Translations under genes and position numbers: made by a program
Source: Accumulibacter phosphatis
GTDB lineage: Bacteria > Pseudomonadota > Gammaproteobacteria > Burkholderiales > Rhodocyclaceae
NCBI RefSeq assembly: GCF_000024165.1
Contig: NC_013194.1
Span: forward strand, 4,278,001 to 4,342,000
Direction: 5' to 3'
DNA length: 64,000 nt
Part shown: one piece after another, positions 12,606 through 20,326 of the stretch
Position numbering within the stretch: the stretch's first letter is position 1
Layout of the letters: the number at the start of each line of letters is the position of its first letter
Notes under the pieces: generated by a model
Told to the model about the DNA's origin: nothing
Database searches by the model: none
What the model saw: the letters and a program-made list of their open reading frames with translations, nothing else

Positions 12606-12651
12606 AGGAAGCGCACGGCCGCGGCGACAGTGAACGGCCAACAAGACTTGC

Positions 12652-13479
12652 ATGGCGATTCTGCGCTGCGGCGCTTTCGAGCTTCCCTTGACCCGCCCAC
12701 TGGTCATGGGCATTGTCAATCTGACCCCGGACTCCTTCTCCGGCGACGGTCTGGCAGGCAACCTTGATCGGGCTGTCGGGCAGGCTCGCCAGCAAATTGA
12801 CGCAGGCGCCGATTTGCTGGACATCGGCGCGGAGTCTTCGCGCCCAGGTGCCGCCCCGACGTCGCTCGAAGAGGAGCGACGACGCCTGATGCCGGTCCTG
12901 GAGGCTCTTGGCGATTGCGGGATCCCGATTTCGGTTGACACCTACAAACCTGAAGTCATGCGCGAAGCATTGGCGCACGGCGCCTCCATGATCAACGACA
13001 TCTACGCGCTGCGCATGCCTGGCGCGCTCGATGCGGTCGCCCGCAGCGACTGCGCGATCTGCCTGATGCACATGCAAGGCGACCCGCTTGGCATGCAGGA
13101 CGGACCGGCATATACCAGCGTCGTGAGCACGGTGCGAGCCTTCCTGGAATCCCGTGTGGCGGTCGCTGGAGCAGCAGGAATCGCCAAAGATCGTCTGATA
13201 CTCGACCCCGGTTTCGGTTTTGGCAAGACGCTGGAACATAATCTGGAACTCCTGCGCCACTTCGCTCAGTTGTCGATTGCCGGCCTGCCTCTGCTGGCAG
13301 GCATCTCTCGCAAGTCGATGCTTGGCGCCATCACCTCGCGTCCGGTCGACCGTCGACTCGCGGCCAGTGTCGCCGCCGCCGTGCTGGCCGTGCAGCGGGG
13401 TGCAAACATCGTACGCGTTCACGACGTCGAGGAGACGCGCGATGCTCTGGCGGTGCGGGCCGCCCTGGACCCCGATTGA
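12652..13479 (+). CDS. folP: Dihydropteroate synthase
   Basis: A 275-residue TIM-barrel enzyme of folate synthesis. It condenses 6-hydroxymethyl-dihydropterin diphosphate with p-aminobenzoate and is the target of sulfonamides. The conserved signatures are GIVNLTPDSFSGDG near residue 20 and DIGAESSRPGA near residue 62, where many homologues have Gly-Glu-Ser-Thr-Arg. SVDTYKPEV, LDPGFGFGKT and GISRKSMLG follow. Length and motif order are normal. It lies 46 bases after ftsH and about 100 bases before glmM, the usual arrangement. Confidence 0.96.
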   Translation: MAILRCGAFELPLTRPLVMGIVNLTPDSFSGDGLAGNLDRAVGQARQQIDAGADLLDIGAESSRPGAAPTSLEEERRRLMPVLEALGDCGIPISVDTYKPEVMREALAHGASMINDIYALRMPGALDAVARSDCAICLMHMQGDPLGMQDGPAYTSVVSTVRAFLESRVAVAGAAGIAKDRLILDPGFGFGKTLEHNLELLRHFAQLSIAGLPLLAGISRKSMLGAITSRPVDRRLAASVAAAVLAVQRGANIVRVHDVEETRDALAVRAALDPD

Positions 13480-13580
13480 CGACACGTGCGTTTGTTCTCA
13501 ACCCCATGCCCGGCGTTTGCGTAGAATAACGAGCATCAGGCAGACGGCCATTGCTCTGCGACTCAGGGGAGAGAAAGATC

Positions 13581-14948
13581 GTGACGAGAAAGTATTTTGG
13601 TACGGATGGCGTGCGCGGGCGTGTCGGGGAAATCCCGATTACGCCGGATTTCGTTATGCGTCTCGGCCATGCGACGGGGCGGGTGCTCGCCGCCCGCGAA
13701 AGCGGGCGCCATCACGCCAAGGGAAGTGAGCGTCCGGCGGTCCTGATCGGCAAGGACACCCGGATTTCAGGCTACATGCTCGAAGCTGCCCTCGAGGCGG
13801 GATTCTCGGCAGCCGGCGTCGATGTCTGTCTGGTCGGACCCATGCCAACGCCGGCAATCGCCTATCTGACCCGTGCCCTGCGCTTGCAGGCGGGCATCGT
13901 CATCTCCGCGTCACACAACCCATACTACGATAACGGGATAAAGTTCTTCTCGGCGCGCGGCACCAAACTGCCGGACGAACTCGAATCCGAGATAGAGGCG
14001 GCACTGGACGAACCGTTGAGCTGCGTTCCTTCGGCCGGTCTCGGACGCGCGCGACGGATCGACGACGCCGACGGTCGCTACATCGAGTTCTGCAAGGGCA
14101 CCTTTCCGTTCGAGCATGACTTGCGGGGGTTGAAGATCGTCGTCGACTGTGCCAATGGCGCGGCTTACCACATCGCACCGCATGTCTTTCATGAACTGGG
14201 CGCCGAAGTGACCACCATCGGCGCCGATCCCAACGGCCTGAACATCAACCAGGAGGTCGGCGCGACGGCACCGGCGGCGCTGCGCGAAGCCGTCCTCGCC
14301 CAGGGTGCGGACATCGGCATCGCGCTTGACGGCGACGCCGACCGCGTGATGATGGTCGACGCGGCAGGCAATCTCTACGACGGCGACCAACTGCTGTTTG
14401 CCGTCATCCGCAGCCGTCTTCGCCAGGGCACGGTCGCCGGTGTCGTCGGCACATTGATGACCAACCTTGCCCTCGAACATGCGCTGGCAGCGTTCAAGGT
14501 GCCCTTTGTCCGCACCGCCGTCGGCGACCGCTACGTGATGGACATGCTGCAGCAGAAGGGCTGGCTGTATGGCGGAGAGAACTCCGGTCACATTCTCTGC
14601 CTCGACAGGCACACCACCGGTGATGGCATCGTCTCTGCCCTGCAGGTGCTGTCGGCTCTGCGCGAAGAGGGCGGCGACCTGCAGCGACTGCTTGGCGATT
14701 TGAAGCTCTACCCGCAAAAGTTGATCAACGTGGCCCTGAGCAAGGGTTTCCCCTGGCAAGAGCACCCCTTGATCAGCTCAGTGCAGCGCGAAGTCGAAAG
14801 CGACCTGAATGGCTGCGGTCGAGTCCTCTTGCGTGCCTCGGGAACGGAACCGCTGCTGCGCGTAATGGTCGAGGGCCAGGACGCCAGCGTGGTCTTGAGA
14901 GCCGCCGAGAGGCTGGCGGCGGCTGTGCGTGAAGCGGTATCATCGTAG
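13581..14948 (+). CDS. glmM: Phosphoglucosamine mutase
   Basis: A 455-residue alpha-D-phosphohexomutase that interconverts glucosamine-6-phosphate and glucosamine-1-phosphate for peptidoglycan and lipopolysaccharide precursors. The phosphoserine loop is ISASHNPYYDNG (Ser111), the metal-binding loop is LDGDADRVM, the sugar-binding loop is GGENSGH, and the C-terminal phosphate site is RASGTEPLLRVM. I chose GTG 13581 because the product then opens with the family sequence TRKYFGTDGVRGRVG and has GGGAGA eight to nine bases upstream. A TAGAAT at about 13521 may be an internal -10 box. It is the last gene of the + strand block. Confidence 0.96.
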   Translation: MTRKYFGTDGVRGRVGEIPITPDFVMRLGHATGRVLAARESGRHHAKGSERPAVLIGKDTRISGYMLEAALEAGFSAAGVDVCLVGPMPTPAIAYLTRALRLQAGIVISASHNPYYDNGIKFFSARGTKLPDELESEIEAALDEPLSCVPSAGLGRARRIDDADGRYIEFCKGTFPFEHDLRGLKIVVDCANGAAYHIAPHVFHELGAEVTTIGADPNGLNINQEVGATAPAALREAVLAQGADIGIALDGDADRVMMVDAAGNLYDGDQLLFAVIRSRLRQGTVAGVVGTLMTNLALEHALAAFKVPFVRTAVGDRYVMDMLQQKGWLYGGENSGHILCLDRHTTGDGIVSALQVLSALREEGGDLQRLLGDLKLYPQKLINVALSKGFPWQEHPLISSVQREVESDLNGCGRVLLRASGTEPLLRVMVEGQDASVVLRAAERLAAAVREAVSS

Positions 14949-15023
14949 TAACGATCGGCCGAGTCCCGGTTGGCCGCAGCGGCGACGCGGCCAACACGCC
15001 AGCCGACAACTGCCCTGAGACCG

Positions 15024-15293
15024 TCACTCGTCGCCATCCACCTCGCTCACACCGTACTCACGATCGAGGTGGTTCATGTAGCGTGCATACCACCAGATGA
15101 TCAGCACATAGATCAGCGGTGCCCCCTGGGCGCCCATGTAGAAACCCAGGGGAAAGCCGAGGACGGTAAAGGCGCCAAGATCGCGGGCAAAGTAGCTGAC
15201 GACAAAGGTGACGACGAACCAGATCGTCAAGAGGGCCGCCGTCAGCTTCAGGTTGCGCAGCCAGTAATCACGATGCTTTTGCGCGAGTCGCAT
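15024..15293 (-). CDS. DUF4212 small subunit of sodium/solute (acetate-type) symporter
   Basis: An 89-residue membrane protein with two hydrophobic helices (about 18-38 and 47-68). DUF4212 proteins are found next to large SSS-family symporters and are annotated as their small subunit. The N-terminal HRDYWLRNLKLTAALLTIWF and the central LGFPLGFYMGAQGAPLIYV are family markers. In many genomes this gene precedes the large subunit. Here it is last in the transcript and separated from it by a 46-codon ORF whose TGA directly abuts this ATG (TGAATG). Translation is therefore probably coupled to the small ORF or its message. Confidence 0.9.
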   Translation of the reverse strand: MRLAQKHRDYWLRNLKLTAALLTIWFVVTFVVSYFARDLGAFTVLGFPLGFYMGAQGAPLIYVLIIWWYARYMNHLDREYGVSEVDGDE

Positions 15294-15434
15294 TCAGCCA
15301 GCCTGCATCACCGAAAGGTGCTTACCCTGCGCGCAACATCCAACGTCGTCCTGACGGATGTGCTCCACCATTCCATGGACGCCAAAGCTGGCCTTGCCGC
15401 GTCTCTTGGCGCCCTGGACTCGCCTCTGCTTCAT
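15294..15434 (-). CDS. Unrecognised 46-residue ORF between symporter subunits
   Basis: This ORF exactly fills the gap between the large symporter gene and the DUF4212 gene. It begins at ATG 15434 with a weak GAGGG about eight bases upstream, and ends in TGA immediately followed by the ATG of the DUF4212 gene. The product starts MKQRRVQGAKRRGKASFG and is strongly basic in its first 15 residues. A Cys-Cys pair lies near residue 34, and it has no membrane segment. I recognise no family. It may be a genuine small protein, a leader peptide that sets translation of the downstream subunit, or chance coding. Conservation in relatives would decide. Confidence 0.35.
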   Translation of the reverse strand: MKQRRVQGAKRRGKASFGVHGMVEHIRQDDVGCCAQGKHLSVMQAG

Positions 15435-15445
15435 GGCAACATCCC

Positions 15446-17485
15446 TCATGGGCGTTCGAACTCTGGGTAACGCACACTTTCAACAAAGTCCTGTGTTTCC
15501 TTGCTGGGTGGCTTGCCGCACAGGCTGACGACAATGATGGTCACAAAGCCGGCAGCGACACCCCACACACCGGCAGAGGTCGACTGGATGCCGAGCCAGG
15601 GCTCCATGCCGATTCCGTTAATTCCCAGCCACGGGATGGTATCGAACTGGACGCGCACCATATAGTAGATGGTGACCAGAAGGCCGATCACCATGCCGCT
15701 GACCGCCCCCGTCGGATTGGCTCTTTTCCAGAAGATGCCCAGTATGAGTGCCGGGAAGAACGCCGAACCCGCCAGAGAGAAGGCCCAGGCGACCATGAAC
15801 AGAATGGTCGCCGGCTTCTGCGACGCGACGGTCGCCGCCAGCACGGCAACTACCAGAAGGAGCGACTTCGAGACCACCAACCGCCATTGTGTTGTCGCGT
15901 TCGGGCGGAATACCTTGTAGTAGACGTCGTGCGACAATGCGCTGGCAATCGTCAGCAAAAGCCCATCGGCGGTGGACAGGGCGGCGGCAAGAGCGCCCGC
16001 CGCAACCAACCCCGAAATCACGTACGGCAAACCCGCGATTTCGGGTGTCGCCAGGAGAATCACATCCGGGTTGAGCGACAGTTCAGCGAGCTGGAGAATG
16101 CCGTCGCCGTTGACGTCCTCGATCGACACCAGCCCGATCTTGCCCCATGCATTCACCCAGACGGGCAACTGCGCCATCGAGGAGCCGACAAGGGTCGAGT
16201 AGATCTCGTACTTGGCAAAGACCGCGTACGCCGGTGCGGTGAGATAGAGCACCAGAATGAAAAGCAACGACCAGAAAACCGAGTTGCGTGCCTCGCGCAC
16301 GCTGGGAGTCGTGTAGTAGCGCATCAGAACGTGCGGCAGCGCGGCGGTACCGACCATCAGACAGAAGACCAGGGTAAGGAAATTGAGGCGTGCAGTATCG
16401 TTCACCGCGCCCCCCTCTCCCGGGTAAGCGGTGACATGGTGCTCGGGTTCTGCCCCGCGCTGTGCCGCCTGTCGCATCAGGCTCTCCCAGTAATCCCGGG
16501 CGGCTTCGCTGGTCGTGGGCAACTCCCGGCGCTGGCGCTCGATGGCCACCACCTCACGCATCTGAGCGTTATCCGTCTTCAGTTCGTTGATTCGCTCGGA
16601 TAGACGTTGTCGTTCTTCTTCGAGCGACGCCGGCAACGTCAGGATCCGCTCATGGTAGCCATCGGCGCGTTCGCGAAAAAGGCGGCGCGCTTCGACTTCG
16701 GCAGGCTCATCGAAGAGTTTTTCCTCAAGAGACTGGACCTTCTGCAGGACCATGCCGTAGGTCAGTTGTGGCACCGGAACGCCGGTGACCTGGTACGACA
16801 GAATGGTGACCGGCACGAGGTAGGCAACGATCAGGATCGTGTACTGGGCGACCTGTGTCCAGGTGACGGCCCGCATGCCGCCAAGGAATGAGCACACCAG
16901 TATGCCGGCCAGGCCAACGAAAACACCGATCTCGAACTGCAGGCCGACAAAGCGGCTGGTGATCAGGCCAACGCCATAGATCTGCGCCACCACGTAGACG
17001 AAGGATGCCAGGACTGTCGCAAAGACTCCGACCAGACGCGCCCGGTTCCCGCCATAGCGGGCAGCAAGAAAGTCCGGGATGGTGTATTGCCCAAAGCGAC
17101 GCAGATAGGGGGCCAGTAACAGGGCCACCAGGACATAGCCGCCGGTCCAGCCCATCACGTAGGCGAGCCCCTGATAGCCCGACAAATATAGCGTCCCGGC
17201 GAGCCCCATGAACGACGCAGAACTCATCCAGTCGGCGCCGGTAGCCATGCCATTGAAGACGGCCGGGACGCGCCGACCGGCAACGTAGTATTCGGAAACG
17301 CTCGCCGTCCGCGCCAGTACGCCAATCGTGGCGTACAGGAATATGGTCAGGAAAAGAAAGGAATAGCCGATCCAGCGCGGCGGCATCCCGTAGCGTTCAA
17401 GTACGGCCAGCGCGACGATGACGACAAAGAAGCCAGCGGTGTAGGAACCGTAATAGCGACGCAGCGGGACGGTGTAGTCGGCCAT
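15446..17485 (-). CDS. Sodium/solute symporter, VC_2705-like large subunit
   Basis: A 679-residue SSS-family permease, probably taking up acetate or another monocarboxylate with Na+. About twelve to thirteen hydrophobic helices are visible. Family features include ASVSEYYVAGRRVPAVFNGM near the N-terminus and GLVAAGALAAALSTADGLLL in the core. A hydrophilic, charged, probably coiled-coil insertion of about 110 residues (roughly 245-360) splits the helices. A later loop has DVNGDGILQLAE, which fits an EF-hand calcium loop. It is longer than ActP (about 550) mainly because of the insertion. It lies 14 bases after the exonuclease gene, in one transcript with the acs module. Confidence 0.88.
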   Translation of the reverse strand: MADYTVPLRRYYGSYTAGFFVVIVALAVLERYGMPPRWIGYSFLFLTIFLYATIGVLARTASVSEYYVAGRRVPAVFNGMATGADWMSSASFMGLAGTLYLSGYQGLAYVMGWTGGYVLVALLLAPYLRRFGQYTIPDFLAARYGGNRARLVGVFATVLASFVYVVAQIYGVGLITSRFVGLQFEIGVFVGLAGILVCSFLGGMRAVTWTQVAQYTILIVAYLVPVTILSYQVTGVPVPQLTYGMVLQKVQSLEEKLFDEPAEVEARRLFRERADGYHERILTLPASLEEERQRLSERINELKTDNAQMREVVAIERQRRELPTTSEAARDYWESLMRQAAQRGAEPEHHVTAYPGEGGAVNDTARLNFLTLVFCLMVGTAALPHVLMRYYTTPSVREARNSVFWSLLFILVLYLTAPAYAVFAKYEIYSTLVGSSMAQLPVWVNAWGKIGLVSIEDVNGDGILQLAELSLNPDVILLATPEIAGLPYVISGLVAAGALAAALSTADGLLLTIASALSHDVYYKVFRPNATTQWRLVVSKSLLLVVAVLAATVASQKPATILFMVAWAFSLAGSAFFPALILGIFWKRANPTGAVSGMVIGLLVTIYYMVRVQFDTIPWLGINGIGMEPWLGIQSTSAGVWGVAAGFVTIIVVSLCGKPPSKETQDFVESVRYPEFERP

Positions 17486-17499
17486 CGCTCGTCGCAGGT

Positions 17500-18210
17500 C
17501 TAGCCGCTCTGGTGCAGATGACGACGTGCCTTCTCAAGGTCGAGAAGACTGCTTGGGCTATCGAAACCCTTGCGCGCCGCCCGGGCAATCGTGATTTGCA
17601 ACAGCTTGGCCGTCGCGTAGGCGTCCGATACCACGTCGTGGCGCTTGATGCTCTCGATGTCGAAATGGGCGAGCCAGCCGTCGAGACCTCCCTGACTGTC
17701 ATCGCCGACATCACGAAAGAGATCGGACATCACCCAGGCCAGATCGATCCACGGCTGCCGCAACGCGACGCCGAGGCATTCGCCCATCGCGCGATCGACC
17801 TGCTGCGCAGCGAACGAAGCGTGGAAAGAAATCAGTGGCGCCTTGCCGGCGAAGCGCAGGAATGCGAGCATCGCATCGACCGCAGCAATGCGAGCGGTTT
17901 CGATTTGCGGCCGACCGTCAGATGCAGCCTCGCCGTCCGCCGACTCGTTCGCCAGACACGCCTGAAAGACATCCTTGAAGTCGATCAGACCATCAACGAC
18001 CGCCAGCGCGCCAAGCGACACCAGGCGATCGGCGTCCCCCCCGATCACGGTCGTTTCGACATCCACCACCACGTAGCGAGTTCGGTAGTGGGAACGCCGC
18101 AGGTCGGCAGCAGGCAACTCATGCCAGGCATCGATCGACTGCTGCTGGCTCGTGGTCAAGCCAGGCTTGCGTCCTTCCTGAGCGGTGAAAAGTCGCGAGT
18201 ACCAGGCCAT
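17500..18210 (-). CDS. DnaQ-like 3'-5' exonuclease domain protein
   Basis: A 236-residue protein of the DEDD exonuclease superfamily. Exo I is YVVVDVETT (Asp and Glu metal ligands at about 50 and 52), Exo II lies around ISFHASFAAQQVDRAM and Exo III around KRHDVVSDAYATAKLL. In Exo II the usual Asp is not obvious (SFHASFAAQQVD), although a later D is present. It probably acts on single-stranded or mismatched nucleic acid. It starts just past the stop of the upstream CBS gene; an alternative GTG at 18216 would overlap it. A polymerase-epsilon-like exonuclease beside the CBS/nucleotidyltransferase and symporter genes is a recurring arrangement whose purpose is unclear. Confidence 0.8.
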   Translation of the reverse strand: MAWYSRLFTAQEGRKPGLTTSQQQSIDAWHELPAADLRRSHYRTRYVVVDVETTVIGGDADRLVSLGALAVVDGLIDFKDVFQACLANESADGEAASDGRPQIETARIAAVDAMLAFLRFAGKAPLISFHASFAAQQVDRAMGECLGVALRQPWIDLAWVMSDLFRDVGDDSQGGLDGWLAHFDIESIKRHDVVSDAYATAKLLQITIARAARKGFDSPSSLLDLEKARRHLHQSG

Positions 18211-18212
18211 GA

Positions 18213-20123
18213 TCACAGCTGATAATCGAGTTTCAGGCGCGCCTGCAGTTTGCGCGCCTGCCGGAAGGCTTCCTTGAGAATGCGCCGCTCGATCTCGTTC
18301 AGTTCATCCGGCCTGATGAGATTGTCGCCCGCCCGTCCATGCTCCTGCTCAAAGTGCTGGTGCCGCAAGCGCAGGAGTTGCAGGAAGTTGAAACCTTCGA
18401 TGCTCGCCGCAAGATCATCCCTGGCAATGTTCATCAAGGCGCCCGCCCTCTTGAGGCGACTGACCGTATTGGTCGCCTCGACCTGACGCGCCAGGGCGAA
18501 AACGCGTGCAGCGTCCGTAAACAGGCGGACACCGTACTTCTTGACGTCGATAGTGCCCGGATGCTCAGGATCGGCGCCGGTGACGAAGTCCCGGATCCTG
18601 CCGAGAGGCGGTGCCACACCGAGTGCGTTCTGCGCCAGCATGCGCAGGAAGAGCGGATTGCCCTGGGTCTGTCTGAACAGCGACAGCCGCAAGCGGTGTG
18701 CCAGGTTGAACCTGCCGTAGAGCGGACGAAAGTCGAAGAAGATTGTCGCGTTCAGGAGCGCCTGCGGTTCCGGGGTGCGCACCCAGCGCGCAAAGCGCTC
18801 CTCCCATTCCTCGAGCGTCAGGCAGAGGTCAGGATTGCTGGCCATGATGTTGCCCTTGCACAAGGGGAAGCCGCACTTGTCCAGATCGTCGTTGACGTCG
18901 CGGGCAAACTCGAGAAAACGCAATTGCGTCTGCTCGCGATCCATGAGGTCGGTCAGAAGATAGACGATGCCGTTATCCTGATCGGTGGTGAAGGTCTGCT
19001 CGTCACGCCCCTCCGATCCAAAGGACAACCACGCCCAATCGATCCCGTAGAGGTCGTGGCGATCGAGATTTAGCTCGATGATCCGACGCGTCACCGTATC
19101 GTTCAGCGTGGAGATGAACTGGGTGATCTCCTGGCCGCCGACGCCCTCGGTGAGCATGGTCAGCGACAACTGGCGGACATCCTCGCGGGCGTGCCGCAGC
19201 ACCTCGATACTCCCGGCCGAATCGATCGAGTGGCGGATTTGCCGGAGGCCGCCACCCTGGAGCTTGAACAGGTCGCGCTCGGAAACCACGCCCTTCAGGC
19301 GCCCTCCTTCGTCGACCGCCAGCACATGCCGGACAGCGTGCATGGCCATGGTCAGTGCCGCATCGTGGGCGTTCGCAGCAAGCGGCAGGGTAAGCGGTGC
19401 GGGCGACATCACGGAGGCGATCGTTTGCTCAAGAGACACCCCCGGCAGCACGATACGCTTGAGAACATCCGACAGCGTGAAGATGCCGATCGGCTGCTGG
19501 GCGGAATCGACGACAACCATCGACCCGAGATGCCGGCTCGCCATCAACTCGACCACCTGGCGAATCGACGTTTCCGGCGCCACCGCCACCGGTTCGCGCT
19601 TGACGATCGCGCTGAGCGGCGAATTCATCGTTTTCTGTTCGGTCGCCCGTTGGGCGAACTGAAGCTGCAACTGCTGCTGCGACTGGTCGAGCAGGCCGGC
19701 GATGTACTGCGTGCAGAAGAGGTTGAAAACAGTGCTCCGCTGCGTCAGGCTGAAGAACTCGTCGGCCGGCAACTCGTAGCAGAAGACATCCTCGCGCGCC
19801 ACGTAGGCTGTGGACGAAGGCTGCTGGGCCATCAGCGCACCAATCGAAAAGCACTGGCCCGGACCCAGAGTGACCGCCGAGTGCTCGGCATTGCCGGCGC
19901 CGCCACCGGGCTTGGCCCGCACCTTGCCGCGCTGGACGATGTGCAGGGTCCGCGCCACACCCATCTCACTCGCCAGAATCCTCGCCCCCTTCGGATAGTG
20001 CGCGAGCTTGACGTGCTCGACGAGGAAGCGCAGCGCCTCCGCTTCCATGCGATCAAAAGGCGGGTAGCCCCTCAGGAAGGTGATCGTTGCAGAGACCAGC
20101 ATCTCCGTCGCACTGTTACTCAT
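18213..20123 (-). CDS. cNMP-binding / CBS / DUF294 putative nucleotidyltransferase
   Basis: A 636-residue soluble signalling protein. Domains in order are a cyclic-nucleotide-binding-like beta-roll (about 15-140), paired CBS domains (about 175-295), and a DUF294 nucleotidyltransferase-like domain. The latter has GSEGRDEQTFTTDQDNG (G-S with two downstream Asp residues, near 375). A C-terminal helical substrate-binding-like domain runs from about 480 to 636. Proteins of this build resemble the sensory part of uridylyltransferases, and their targets are unknown. The gene lies between acs and the exonuclease/symporter genes, all on one strand, suggesting control of acetate uptake or activation by an adenine nucleotide or cyclic nucleotide. 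Confidence 0.88.
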   Translation of the reverse strand: MSNSATEMLVSATITFLRGYPPFDRMEAEALRFLVEHVKLAHYPKGARILASEMGVARTLHIVQRGKVRAKPGGGAGNAEHSAVTLGPGQCFSIGALMAQQPSSTAYVAREDVFCYELPADEFFSLTQRSTVFNLFCTQYIAGLLDQSQQQLQLQFAQRATEQKTMNSPLSAIVKREPVAVAPETSIRQVVELMASRHLGSMVVVDSAQQPIGIFTLSDVLKRIVLPGVSLEQTIASVMSPAPLTLPLAANAHDAALTMAMHAVRHVLAVDEGGRLKGVVSERDLFKLQGGGLRQIRHSIDSAGSIEVLRHAREDVRQLSLTMLTEGVGGQEITQFISTLNDTVTRRIIELNLDRHDLYGIDWAWLSFGSEGRDEQTFTTDQDNGIVYLLTDLMDREQTQLRFLEFARDVNDDLDKCGFPLCKGNIMASNPDLCLTLEEWEERFARWVRTPEPQALLNATIFFDFRPLYGRFNLAHRLRLSLFRQTQGNPLFLRMLAQNALGVAPPLGRIRDFVTGADPEHPGTIDVKKYGVRLFTDAARVFALARQVEATNTVSRLKRAGALMNIARDDLAASIEGFNFLQLLRLRHQHFEQEHGRAGDNLIRPDELNEIERRILKEAFRQARKLQARLKLDYQL

Positions 20124-20150
20124 CCCTGCTCCTCGAACGGGGCAAACGAA

Positions 20151-20172
20151 CAGGCCGGCACACGCCGGCCTG
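20151..20172. repeat. Perfect 9-bp inverted repeat in acs-DUF294 gap
   Basis: CAGGCCGGC at 20151-20159 and GCCGGCCTG at 20164-20172 are perfect complements around an ACAC loop. It lies in the 203-base gap between the end of acs and the start of the DUF294 gene. There is no T-run on either side, so this is not a classical terminator; a stabilising or processing hairpin is possible. Confidence 0.6.
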
Positions 20173-20213
20173 GCAGGCGACTCCTGCTCACCCTCTTGGA
20201 GTTGTTACGGATT

Positions 20214-20246
20214 GCCTGGCTCTGCCGTCGAGCGGCAGAGCCAGGC
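20214..20246. repeat. Perfect 13-bp inverted repeat downstream of acs
   Basis: GCCTGGCTCTGCC (20214-20226) and GGCAGAGCCAGGC (20234-20246) pair perfectly around a seven-base loop. It is the strongest stem in the gap between acs and the DUF294 gene. No T-tract follows on the minus strand. A message-stabilising or attenuating stem inside the acs transcript fits best, and it could give different expression of acs and the genes after it. Confidence 0.6.
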
Positions 20247-20326
20247 CTGCTGGTCACGTTACCGACAACGAACCGGCCGGGCAGTCGCGCGTTGCAGAAC
20301 AACGCGGACCACCGCCGGCCACCACA

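Noticed and set aside
15322..15534. 70-codon minus-strand frame spanning the symporter end
   Set aside because: Overlaps the symporter C-terminus in another frame. The 46-codon ORF that abuts both neighbours is the better candidate.
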